A DNA stretch of 41,554 bases from JBEKTY01 sp049515555. Its GTDB lineage: Bacteria; Planctomycetota; Planctomycetia; Pirellulales; Thermoguttaceae. Shown one piece after another: positions 1 to 10,217 of the stretch (positions within the stretch are counted from its first letter, which is position 1; every line of letters starts with the position of its first letter). The translations under genes and the position numbers were made by a program. The notes beneath the pieces were generated by a model. The model did not search any database, was not told the DNA's origin, and saw only the letters and a list, made by a program, of their open reading frames with translations. The DNA lies in assembly GCA_049515555.1 (NCBI GenBank), contig JBEKTY010000059.1:1-41554 (forward strand). Direction: 5' to 3'.

Positions 1-137
1 CCTCACCCGCGATGTTACCACCGCCGGCGCATGACTCGGGGTTAGGATGGTTCGCTACTCCTTTCCTATGCGGCTCTTTCATCCGCTACTCCATGCCGGT
101 CTATCCCGGCGCTTTCCCCCCGCACCCTCCCGTCCGG

Positions 138-166
138 TTGACCGCAAGCCCCCGGGACCCTATCAT
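138..166 (+). promoter_or_regulatory. Housekeeping-type promoter of the EF-G gene
   Basis: TTGACC at 138-143 and TATCAT at 161-166 are separated by exactly 17 bp, matching the bacterial sigma-70 pattern. Transcription would begin near 173, giving a leader of about 27 nt before the ATG at 200. The short leader supports that ATG over the longer upstream reading frame. The promoter is predicted from sequence only. Confidence 0.6.
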
Positions 167-199
167 AAACCGCTTTATCGCCGAGGTTCTTCTGCCGCC

Positions 200-2272
<2,073 letters not shown>

Positions 2273-2321
2273 TGACCATCGAAAACGCGCCTTCCAGGGC
2301 TAAACGAACATGGAGGATCCA

Positions 2322-3197
2322 ATGAATGTCGATCATATCTCGCTGTTAACGACGCCGGTCAAACTATTTAGGGGAGCCGACCTTGTGTCACAAGGCACTG
2401 GCTTTTACTACGTCCGGAAGATAGAAGAAGGAGACATCGTCTTTCTCGTTACTAACCAGCATGTCCTGACGGGTTGGGCTCCGCTGGAGAAGAAGCCGCC
2501 GATCGGTGACCAAATCACTTTCCAATTCCACCAGTCCGACGAGGAGACAGGAAAAGTAACGACAGTGACGTTGCCCCTCTTTACGAAGAGCGGCAAACAA
2601 GTCTGGGTTGGCAGCGTGATGTTCCCCGAGGCTGACCTAGCCGTCATACTCGTCAACGGTCAGCTCTGTCACGGCTGCACGGTGCGCGGGATCGCGAGCC
2701 ACTGGGCGGACCCAAAGATGAAAGTTCGCCCAACCACCACTGTCACCCTGATCGGTTATCCCTACGGTTTCTACGACGCGAAGAACGCCCTACCAATCTG
2801 GAAGACTGGATCGGTTGCGAGCGAACCCGAGATCGACTTCGAGGGAAAGCCGCTCATGCTGATCGATGTCGCGGCATTCCCGGGTATGTCTGGTTCCCCG
2901 GCGTTTGCTACCGCATACGGGATGTACGAAATGCACAATGGAACCGGAGTCACCGCTGGTGCAGTCCAGCAATTCATTGGCATCTACGCCAGTAATGTCG
3001 TGCGTCACAAGGAAAGGTTCCTCGAATACATCCCCCATGCAGCATCGCTGGGAATAAGAGACGACGAATCGCTTCAGATTGGCCACATATGGAAAGCGAA
3101 GTTGATTCTGGGTACGGTAGAGGCCATAGAGCCCAACCGCTATATAACTGAGATACTTCAAGACCTCCCTCCAATTCCGCAACCCACGCCAACGTGA
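2322..3197 (+). CDS. Trypsin-like serine protease without signal peptide
   Basis: A 291-residue S1-like peptidase. The triad is visible in order: H47 in TNQHVL, D105 in EADLAV, and S190 in GMSGSP. There is no signal peptide, membrane segment or PDZ domain, so it should act in the cytoplasm, unlike DegP/HtrA. The start at 2322 is chosen because GGAGG at 2312-2316 lies 5 nt upstream; an ATG at 2310 in the same frame overlaps that ribosome site. Base composition is clearly less G+C-rich than in the flanking genes, suggesting transfer. It lies 40 bp ahead of a nucleotidyltransferase/small protein pair on the same strand and could be co-transcribed with it. Its substrate is unknown. Confidence 0.75.
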   Translation: MNVDHISLLTTPVKLFRGADLVSQGTGFYYVRKIEEGDIVFLVTNQHVLTGWAPLEKKPPIGDQITFQFHQSDEETGKVTTVTLPLFTKSGKQVWVGSVMFPEADLAVILVNGQLCHGCTVRGIASHWADPKMKVRPTTTVTLIGYPYGFYDAKNALPIWKTGSVASEPEIDFEGKPLMLIDVAAFPGMSGSPAFATAYGMYEMHNGTGVTAGAVQQFIGIYASNVVRHKERFLEYIPHAASLGIRDDESLQIGHIWKAKLILGTVEAIEPNRYITEILQDLPPIPQPTPT

Positions 3198-3237
3198 TCG
3201 GTTCAGCCCCCTGCGCCTCTCGGACGCGGAAAGGTGC

Positions 3238-3612
3238 ATGAAAAAGGGAACCCCCGTTTACGCCTCTTCCATGCTTGTTCGCCCGAATATCAGCGGCCCC
3301 TTTGTCCGCTTGCCAGAGATGAGCGAGTTGCTACACTTCATCGAGGCAGCGAGGAAGGCGGGAGTTCGCCGCCCCCTGGTAAACGGCAGCTTTGTGACCG
3401 GCAAGCTTTCCCCGAATGATGTGGACATTGTCGTCTTGCCCGACCCCGATCATCATCGCCAGCGTCCGGGGCTGGGCTCAGATGAATTGGTTTGGCCGTT
3501 CCTTCAGATCATCGTGGCGGCGGACGACGCAGATTTCGAAGCATGGGCGGCTCGCCAGTTTGGTACGGACCGAACAAGACGCCCCAAAGGAGTTGTGGAG
3601 GTGATCTTATGA
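3238..3612 (+). CDS. Nucleotidyltransferase-fold protein (DUF6932-like)
   Basis: A 124-residue protein carrying the minimal nucleotidyltransferase signature: GSFVTG, then PNDVDIVV, which gives the GS-x10-DxD spacing of pol-beta-like enzymes. Small proteins of this kind often pair with a helical partner in toxin-antitoxin-like operons. Here the stop codon overlaps the next start as ATGA at 3609-3612, a sign of translational coupling. The protein is too short to hold a separate substrate domain, so its activity is uncertain. The DUF6932 assignment is from memory of the motif and needs a profile search. Confidence 0.6.
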   Translation: MKKGTPVYASSMLVRPNISGPFVRLPEMSELLHFIEAARKAGVRRPLVNGSFVTGKLSPNDVDIVVLPDPDHHRQRPGLGSDELVWPFLQIIVAADDADFEAWAARQFGTDRTRRPKGVVEVIL

Positions 3613-3818
3613 CCGAGTTGTTGACAGCCGACGGATACGAGCAGACCAAGGAGAAGCTGCACGATTTGGAAGTGCGATTGGCCGAAATTGAAAAACGCTC
3701 GGACCTCGATCCGGAGCATTTGGCGAGCGTTCGGCGATCCTACAAGATGATGATGCGCGAATTCCTGCAAGGCATGAGGCTATACGAAGCCAAGCATGCC
3801 AGGCCTGCGTCAAGATAA
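3609..3818 (+). CDS. Small helical partner protein of the nucleotidyltransferase
   Basis: A 69-residue, charged, almost entirely helical protein. Heptad-like leucines in the stretch LHDLEVRLAEIEKR (about residues 17-30) suggest a coiled coil. It starts inside the stop codon of the upstream nucleotidyltransferase gene (ATGA overlap), so the two are probably made together. A longer frame starting at 3492 exists, but it would overlap the upstream gene heavily. I recognise no family. Size and arrangement fit an antitoxin or accessory subunit; that role is inference. Confidence 0.6.
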   Translation: MTELLTADGYEQTKEKLHDLEVRLAEIEKRSDLDPEHLASVRRSYKMMMREFLQGMRLYEAKHARPASR

Positions 3819-3828
3819 TCCCAGTAAG

Positions 3829-4008
3829 TCGGGGAGAATCCGCGAATACTGGCTCGTCAACCTGATCGACCGGCGGATCGAGGTCCATCGCACGCCGACC
3901 GCTGGGGGTTACGCCGACATTCGTTCGTATACCGCCGACGAAGAACTCCATCCGCTGGCCCAGCCGGAAGCGGTCCTGCGGCCATCCTGGCTGTGGTCTC
4001 CAACCTAA
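3829..4008 (+). pseudogene. C-terminal fragment of a Uma2-family (DUF820) endonuclease
   Basis: The translation contains REYWLVNLIDRRIEV followed by a GGYADIRSYTADEEL-like stretch, which matches the last third of Uma2/DUF820 restriction-endonuclease-fold proteins, a family expanded in planctomycetes and cyanobacteria. The N-terminal two thirds, with the other catalytic acidic residues, are absent. The open frame reaches back only to 3796, overlapping the end of the small helical gene. It is probably a decayed remnant left by a deletion or insertion at this accessory locus. Confidence 0.6.
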
Positions 4009-4027
4009 CCTCACGCGGAGCGTGAGG
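4009..4027. repeat. Hairpin repeat, family H, copy 1
   Basis: CCTCACGC, loop GGA, GCGTGAGG: a perfect 8-bp stem directly after the Uma2 remnant (its stop is at 4006-4008). It is followed by AATACGG. Two further copies lie at 36038-36056 and 36062-36080 with compensatory stem changes. Confidence 0.7.
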
Positions 4028-4218
4028 AATACGGGGATTCCCTCCGCGCAGAGCCGGTTAGCGGCTTCTCCGGCCGCTTTTCGCCGTTGACCTGCCGGCA
4101 ACGAATCGGTAAGGTTCCGGCCGGAGCGAGAGCAGGAGAACAGGGGAGCAGGGGAAGAGGGGCAAGGGGGCCGCAAGGACGCGGCTGCGAAACCGAGCAT
4201 TTTCTGGAGGTGGTTACC

Positions 4219-5472
4219 ATGGACGGTACCGCTATTGGCCAGACCAGTCAGGATGGGTCGATACGGGGCGTGCCGCTGTTGGACCTCGGCCGCCAGCAGG
4301 CCGGGCTGCGCCAGGAGGTCCTGGCCGCGCTGGGGCAGGTTTACGATAGCGGCGGATTCGTGCTCGGGCCGGAGGTCGCGCGGCTCGAGGAGCGGCTGGC
4401 CGGCTACTGCGGCGTGGGCCACGCGGTGGGCTGCGCCTCAGGCAGCGATGCCCTGCTGCTGGCCCTGCTGGCCCTGGGCGTGGGGCCCCACGACGAGGTC
4501 ATCCTGCCCAGCTTCACGTTCTTCGCCACGGCCAGCGCGGTAACCCGCCTGGGGGCCCGGCCCGTGTTCGCCGATATCGACCCGCTGACCTTCAATCTCG
4601 ATCCGGCGGCGGTGGAGCGGCTGATCCGGCCGGCCACCAAGGTCATCCTGCCGGTGCACCTGTTCGGGCAGGCGGCCCAGATGGACGCCATCTGCCGCGT
4701 GGCCGATTCGGCCGGCGCGGCGGTGGTGGAAGACGCGGCCCAGGCCGTCGGCGCCGAATTCCACGGCCGCCGCGTGGGCTCGATCGGCCAGATCGGCTGC
4801 TTCAGCTTCTATCCCACCAAGAACCTCGGCGGGGCGGGCGACGGCGGCCTGCTCACGGCCCGTAGCGACGACCTGGCCGACCGCCTGCGGCTGCTCCGCG
4901 GCCACGGCATGCGGCCCCGCTACTATCACTCGCTGGTGGGCATCAACAGCCGGCTGGATTCGTTCCAGGCGGCGGTGCTCAATGTAAAGCTTTCGCATCT
5001 GGACCGCTGGACCGCGCTGCGGCAGGCCAATGCCGCCCGCTACGACGAGTTGTTCCGCGCCGCGGGCTTGGACACGGTGCTCGGGCTGCCCCAGACCGCC
5101 CCCGGCCGGCGCCACGTGTGGAACCAGTACGTGGTTCGGGTTCCGCACGGGCAGCGGACGGCCCTGCGGGAGTGGCTGGCCGAGGCCCACGTGGGCAGCG
5201 AAATCTATTACCCCCTGGGCCTGCACCAGCAGGAATGCTTCCGCTCGTTGGGCTACGCGGCGGGCGATCTGCCCGAGACCGAGCGGGCGGCCCGCGAGGT
5301 CCTCGCCCTGCCGATCTTCCCCGAGTTGACGCCCCAGGAGCAGCAGTTCGTGGTGGATCGGATCGCCGAGCGCTTCCGCAGCCGCCGCGCCAGCGGCCGC
5401 GCGGTGCTGCGGCAACTGCCGGTCATCCCCTGCGATCTGCCCGCCCCCGCGATGCAGAATGTCGGCAGTTGA
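4219..5472 (+). CDS. DegT/DnrJ/EryC1/StrS-family PLP aminotransferase
   Basis: A 417-residue enzyme of the family that adds an amino group to keto-sugars bound to nucleotides, used in making surface polysaccharides. Residues for cofactor binding are visible: GCASGSDAL near 75, VEDAAQ near 173 and the Schiff-base lysine K201 in SFYPTKNLGG. The start at 4219 is chosen for GGAGG at about 4206-4210; the open frame goes back to 4087 but without family similarity. The C-terminal 30 or so residues are unusual and may be a local addition. The stop codon lies inside a heptamer repeat array. It is convergent with cysteine synthase. The sugar substrate cannot be read from the sequence. Confidence 0.9.
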   Translation: MDGTAIGQTSQDGSIRGVPLLDLGRQQAGLRQEVLAALGQVYDSGGFVLGPEVARLEERLAGYCGVGHAVGCASGSDALLLALLALGVGPHDEVILPSFTFFATASAVTRLGARPVFADIDPLTFNLDPAAVERLIRPATKVILPVHLFGQAAQMDAICRVADSAGAAVVEDAAQAVGAEFHGRRVGSIGQIGCFSFYPTKNLGGAGDGGLLTARSDDLADRLRLLRGHGMRPRYYHSLVGINSRLDSFQAAVLNVKLSHLDRWTALRQANAARYDELFRAAGLDTVLGLPQTAPGRRHVWNQYVVRVPHGQRTALREWLAEAHVGSEIYYPLGLHQQECFRSLGYAAGDLPETERAAREVLALPIFPELTPQEQQFVVDRIAERFRSRRASGRAVLRQLPVIPCDLPAPAMQNVGS

Positions 5473-5583
5473 CAGTTGGCGGTTGGCAGTTGACACTCGC
5501 AACTGACAACTGGTCAATCGCGAGTGGCGAGCCGAGAGCTGAAAGCTGACCGCTGACCGCTTAGAACTGACAACCGACAACTG
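5473..5583. repeat. Heptamer word array with inverted arm
   Basis: Words such as CAGTTGG, CGGTTGG and CAGTTGA repeat every 7 nt from about 5465, and the complementary words AACTGAC and AACTGGT follow. Further complementary words lie at 5560-5583. The stop codon of the aminotransferase gene (TGA, 5470-5472) is inside the first words. The array fills the whole gap between two convergent genes, so it could end transcription from both sides. Confidence 0.7.
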
Positions 5584-5586
5584 CCC

Positions 5587-6525
<939 letters not shown>

Positions 6526-6575
6526 CGTGCCACCTTTCCTGTGGGTTCTTCACTAATAGTCATCCGCAAAACGTT

Positions 6576-6588
6576 ATTATACTATAAT
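6576..6588 (-). promoter_or_regulatory. AT-rich palindrome over the cysK -10 box
   Basis: ATTATA-C-TATAAT is a perfect 13-bp palindrome 51 bp upstream of the cysK start and, read on the minus strand, supplies TATAAT as a -10 box. The -35 region is poor (CGTGAC-like), which is typical of activated or repressed promoters. An operator for a sulfur-responsive regulator is a reasonable guess; no regulator gene is nearby. Confidence 0.5.
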
Positions 6589-6703
6589 GATCGGAATAGT
6601 CACGATATATCTTGATAGTTCACCAGAACAGTGACAGTAGCCGGTCACTGGTCGGCAGCCGTATTGTCCCCTAGAATCAGCGAGTTGGCAACTGCGGTTG
6701 AAC

Positions 6704-6868
6704 GTAGCAGGCACACGCCGTGTGCCGTCCGCCGTTGTGGCCGGTCTCCGACCGAGCCACACCGATGACCGAAGGTCTCCCGAGACCTGGAGACCTTCGA
6801 TCGGGCCGCGGCGGGGTCGGGAGCCCCGCGCCGAACATCGCGGGCGGCACACGGCGTGTGCCTGCTAC
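6704..6868. repeat. Composite palindromic element: family C unit nested in a family D inverted pair
   Basis: The outer arms at 6704-6732 and 6840-6868 are inverted copies of a GTAGCAGGCACAC-type hairpin (family D). Between them lies a 102-bp family C unit (6735-6836) with internal hairpins such as GAAGGTCTCC pairing with GGAGACCTTC. A second C unit of the same length is at 20116-20217. The right arm ends 21 bp before the Nif3-like gene, so the element forms most of that gene's upstream region. No coding sequence is evident in 6526-6889. Confidence 0.8.
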
Positions 6869-6889
6869 CGGGAACTGATGGAGTAAGGT

Positions 6890-7675
6890 ATGCCTACGGT
6901 GGGGATGGTTACCGCTTTCTTGGAGCGGTTTGCGCCGTTGCGGTTGGCCGAATCGTGGGACAACGTGGGGCTGTTGGTGGGCGACCCGCGGCGGGAGGCA
7001 GGCCGGGTGATGACCTGCCTGACGGTCACGCCGCGTTCGGCGGCCGAGGCGATCGAGCATCGGGCCGACCTGATAATCACCCATCATCCGCTGCCGTTTC
7101 AGCCGCTGCCGCGGTTGACGGCCGACAGCACGGTGGGCCGGCTGTTGTTGGACCTGGTAGCGGCCCGGACGGCGGTCTACAGCCCGCACACGGCCTTCGA
7201 CTCGGCGGCCGGCGGGATCAACCAGCAGTTGGCCGAGGGGCTGGGGCTGCGGGGCGTTACGCCCCTGCGGCCACACGAGGAGGGGCAAGGGGTGGGCCGC
7301 TGCGGCTGGCTCCCCGAGCCCGCGCCGCTGGCCGAGTTGGCCGTGCGGCTGAAGAAGTTCCTGGCCCTCCAGCGGTTGCAGATGGTGGGCCCGGGGGAGC
7401 AGCCGGTCCGCATGGTGGCCGTGGCCTGCGGGGCGGCCCACGAGTTGCTCCCGGCGGCCCGGCAGGCCGGCTGCGACGCCCTCGTGCTGGGCGAGGCCCG
7501 CTTCCATACCTGTCTGGAGGCCGAAGCCTGCGGCGTGGGCCTGCTCCTGCCCGGCCACTATGCCAGCGAGCGGTTCGCCATCGAATCGCTGGCGGCGGTC
7601 GTGGCCCGCCAGTTCTCCGGCCTGGAATGTTGGGCCAGCCGCGAGGAGCGAGACCCGCTTCGCTGGGTGGAGTAG
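6890..7675 (+). CDS. Nif3-like dinuclear metal centre protein (YbgI/YqfO family)
   Basis: A 261-residue member of the Nif3/GTP cyclohydrolase I type 2 family, a conserved hexameric metal-binding protein whose precise role is still debated. The N-terminal ESWDNVGLLVG, the metal-binding THHPLPF near residues 63-69 and the C-terminal H...E pair in LLLPGHYASE are recognisable. The length fits the short form, without the inserted PII-like domain of YqfO. GGAGT lies a few bases before the ATG. The next gene begins 21 bp after its stop, so they are probably one transcript. The upstream region is a composite palindromic repeat. Confidence 0.88.
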   Translation: MPTVGMVTAFLERFAPLRLAESWDNVGLLVGDPRREAGRVMTCLTVTPRSAAEAIEHRADLIITHHPLPFQPLPRLTADSTVGRLLLDLVAARTAVYSPHTAFDSAAGGINQQLAEGLGLRGVTPLRPHEEGQGVGRCGWLPEPAPLAELAVRLKKFLALQRLQMVGPGEQPVRMVAVACGAAHELLPAARQAGCDALVLGEARFHTCLEAEACGVGLLLPGHYASERFAIESLAAVVARQFSGLECWASREERDPLRWVE

Positions 7676-7695
7676 CGGTTCAAGGTTCAGGTCCG

Positions 7696-10107
7696 ATGAT
7701 CGAGCGCGTGCTTACCGCATTGCCGGTGTATAACGAAGTGGCCCACGTCTCGGCGGTCCTGGACGGGGCCTTGAGCTACTGCCCGTACGTGCTGGCCGTC
7801 GACGACGGCTCGGACGACGGCACGGCGGCGGTCCTGGCGGGGCGGCGCGACGTCGAGGTGCTCGCCCATCCGCGGAATCTGGGCTACGGCGCGGCGCTGC
7901 GCTCGGCCTTCGACTTCGCCGTGGCCCGCGGCTACGAGGTGCTGGTGACGATCGATTGCGACGGCCAGCACCAGCCGCAGTTGATCCCGCGGTTCGTGGA
8001 GCAGATTGCCGGTGCGGACATCGTCTCGGGGAGCCGCTATTTGCGGAAGTTCCCGGGCGACAGCGACCCGCCCGCCCAGCGCCGCGAGATCAACCAGCTC
8101 ATTACGACCGAGGTCAACCGGCGGCTGGGGCTTGGGCTGACCGACGCCTTTTGCGGCTTCAAGGCCTATCGCGTGTCGATCTTGCCGAAGTTCCGCCTGC
8201 GCGAGACCGGTTATGCCATGCCGCTGGAGCTGTGGGTGCAGGCGGCGCGGCTGGGGCTGCGGATCGTCGAGGTGGCGGTGCCGCTGATCTACCTCGACGA
8301 GCGGCGCTCGTTCGGCGGGGCGCTGGACCATGCGGCAACGCGGATGGAGGTCTATCGCCGCGTGCTGGATCGGGCCGCCGCGCAGGCCCGGGGACTGTCC
8401 CAATTTTCGTCCCCCTGTCCTCCCGGACAGGCCGAAAATGGGACTGTCCCCTTCCGAAGTGCGGCCCGCCGGCTGGCTGCCCCCCGCGAGAACCGCGCGC
8501 TGCTCGTCGAGCCGCCGCTGGAGGACATCGCAGGGCTGGTGGCCGAGAATGTTCGCCAGCGAGATCGGCATGATTATGATTTCGGCGGGCGGTCGCTGGC
8601 CGATTTGCGCCTTCAGGCCCGGGCCGAGCTGCTGGCCGAGGCCCGCCGCTGGACCGCGGCCTACCGGCCGCCAGCCTACCGGCCGCTGGCCGCCGAAGAG
8701 CACGATCCACGCGGCCCGATCTTTCTGGCCGGCCACCAGCCCGAGCTGTTCCATCCCGGGGTGTGGCTGAAGAATTTTGCCCTGGGGGCGATCGCCCGGC
8801 GGCATGGGGCCGCGGCCGTCAACCTGGTGATCGACAGCGACGTGCTGAAGGGCACGTCGCTGGCCGTGCCCGGCGGCTCGGTGGCCGACGCACGCCTGGA
8901 GTCGCTGGCCCTGGATCAGCCGGGCAGTAGGATTCCGTACGAAGAGCGGCCGATCCTCGACCGGGGGCTGTTCGCCGATTTCGGCCGGCGGGTGGCGGAG
9001 CGGCTGGCCCCCCTGGTGCCCGATCCGCTCATCCGCCAATACTGGCCGCTGGTGGTCGGGCGGTCGCAGGCCGGCGATCGGCTGGGATATTGTCTGGCAC
9101 GGGGGCGGCACGAGTTGGAGGGCCGCTGGGGGCTGGAGACCATCGAGGTCCCGCAGAGCGCGGTGTGCGAGTGCGAATCGTTTCGCTGGTTTGCGGTGCA
9201 CCTACTCGCCCAACTTCCCCGCTTTCACAGAATCTATAACGAAGTTGTGGGGGAGTATCGGCGGGTGCACGGCATCCGCAACGCGGCCCAGCCGGTACCG
9301 GACCTGGCCGCGGATGGCCCGTGGCTCGAAGCGCCGTTGTGGATCTGGACGGCCCAGCGCCCCGAGCGGCGGCGATTGTTCGCCTCGGTTTCGGGCGGCC
9401 AGACGATAGTTTCCGATCGCGAGGGCCTGGAATTCCGCCTGTCGCCGGGACCCCATGGCGATGCGGCCGCCGCCGTCGAACAATTGGCCCAAGCGGGCCG
9501 GCAGGGGCTGAAGCTCCGCTCGCGGGCCCTAGTTACTACCCTTTGGGCCCGGCTGGCCTTGGGCGATCTGTTCATCCACGGCATCGGCGGCGCAAAGTAC
9601 GACCAATTGACCGACCGCCTGATCGAGCGGTTCTTCGCTCTTCCGCCGCCCGGCATCCTGGTTCTGTCGGCCACGTTGCACTTGCCGATCCCGCGCCGCG
9701 CGGCTACGCCGGACGAGGCCCGGCGGATTCGCCGGGAACTTCGCGATCTGACGTTTCAGCCGGAGCGATTTCTGACGCGCCCGTCCGGCCGGCCGGCCGG
9801 CGATGCACCAACGCCGGCAGCGCCCGCCGACGAGCTGATGGCGGCCAAGCGGCGTTGGATCGGCACGCCCCAGACTGCCGAGAATGCCTACCAGCGCTGG
9901 TCGTCGCTGCGGCAGATCAACGCCGAGTTGCAGCCGTGGGTGGCCCCGCGCCGTCGCGAGCTCCTGGAATTGCAATCGCAAACGGCACGCGCATTGCGGG
10001 CGGAGCAGGTGCTCGGCCGCCGCGATTACGCCTTCTGCCTGTATCCGGAAAAAGAATTGCGGGAGTTTATCCAAACCCTACTTCACAAGATCGACTCCGC
10101 GCGATAA
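7696..10107 (+). CDS. Glycosyltransferase family 2 fused to an uncharacterised BshC-reminiscent domain
   Basis: One open frame of 803 residues holds two proteins' worth of sequence. Residues 1 to about 230 are a GT-A glycosyltransferase of the dolichol/polyprenyl-phosphate sugar transferase type: LPVYNE, VDDGSDDGT and the DxD-like IDCDGQHQP. Residues about 260 to 803 form a second unit that I do not firmly recognise. Its GHQPELFHPGVWLKNF resembles the GQQ-x-LF-GP-x4-K signature near the N-terminus of the bacillithiol enzyme BshC. Residues 232-252 are encoded by palindromic repeat A1 and lie exactly between the units. The fusion may therefore have arisen when the repeat inserted at a gene junction and removed a stop. 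No good internal start with a ribosome site is visible. Confidence 0.75.
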   Translation: MIERVLTALPVYNEVAHVSAVLDGALSYCPYVLAVDDGSDDGTAAVLAGRRDVEVLAHPRNLGYGAALRSAFDFAVARGYEVLVTIDCDGQHQPQLIPRFVEQIAGADIVSGSRYLRKFPGDSDPPAQRREINQLITTEVNRRLGLGLTDAFCGFKAYRVSILPKFRLRETGYAMPLELWVQAARLGLRIVEVAVPLIYLDERRSFGGALDHAATRMEVYRRVLDRAAAQARGLSQFSSPCPPGQAENGTVPFRSAARRLAAPRENRALLVEPPLEDIAGLVAENVRQRDRHDYDFGGRSLADLRLQARAELLAEARRWTAAYRPPAYRPLAAEEHDPRGPIFLAGHQPELFHPGVWLKNFALGAIARRHGAAAVNLVIDSDVLKGTSLAVPGGSVADARLESLALDQPGSRIPYEERPILDRGLFADFGRRVAERLAPLVPDPLIRQYWPLVVGRSQAGDRLGYCLARGRHELEGRWGLETIEVPQSAVCECESFRWFAVHLLAQLPRFHRIYNEVVGEYRRVHGIRNAAQPVPDLAADGPWLEAPLWIWTAQRPERRRLFASVSGGQTIVSDREGLEFRLSPGPHGDAAAAVEQLAQAGRQGLKLRSRALVTTLWARLALGDLFIHGIGGAKYDQLTDRLIERFFALPPPGILVLSATLHLPIPRRAATPDEARRIRRELRDLTFQPERFLTRPSGRPAGDAPTPAAPADELMAAKRRWIGTPQTAENAYQRWSSLRQINAELQPWVAPRRRELLELQSQTARALRAEQVLGRRDYAFCLYPEKELREFIQTLLHKIDSAR
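8390..8451. repeat. Palindromic repeat A1, inside a coding frame
   Basis: The left arm GGGGACTGTCCCAATTTTCG and right arm CGAAAATGGGACTGTCCCC form an imperfect inverted repeat. Between them is an inner hairpin, CCTGTCC-TCCC-GGACAGG. The 62-bp element is read through in frame by the glycosyltransferase fusion and starts with the peptide GLSQFS and ends with NGTVPF. Copy A2 at 13722-13765 encodes nearly the same ends in a different gene. Confidence 0.9.
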
Positions 10108-10177
10108 TCTTTCCGAGCAGCGGCTTCACAAAATCGAAGCACCGCGAAAATTTCCCGCAATCCACTTCACAAGATCG
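10081..10177 (+). repeat. Three degenerate ~42-bp direct repeats starting CTTCACAARATCG
   Basis: CTTCACAAGATCG at 10081 recurs as CTTCACAAAATCG at 10124 and CTTCACAAGATCG at 10165, spaced 43 and 41 bp. Sequence following the core in units 1 and 2 is also similar (CCGCG, then an A-rich and TTTCC-like stretch). The first unit encodes the C-terminus of the fusion protein; the rest is the gap before the acetyltransferase gene. Confidence 0.6.
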
Positions 10178-10217
10178 TAGAAAGATGGTCTGATATCGTC
10201 AGAAAGGATTCACGACG

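Noticed and set aside
6856..7695. Upstream extension of the glycosyltransferase frame, in another frame across the Nif3-like gene
   Set aside because: The Nif3-like protein occupies this stretch in its own frame with conserved motifs. The glycosyltransferase begins at the ATG at 7696.
7687..9201. 504-codon minus-strand frame opposite the glycosyltransferase fusion
   Set aside because: It is a shadow of the glycosyltransferase frame, whose conserved motifs establish the coding strand.
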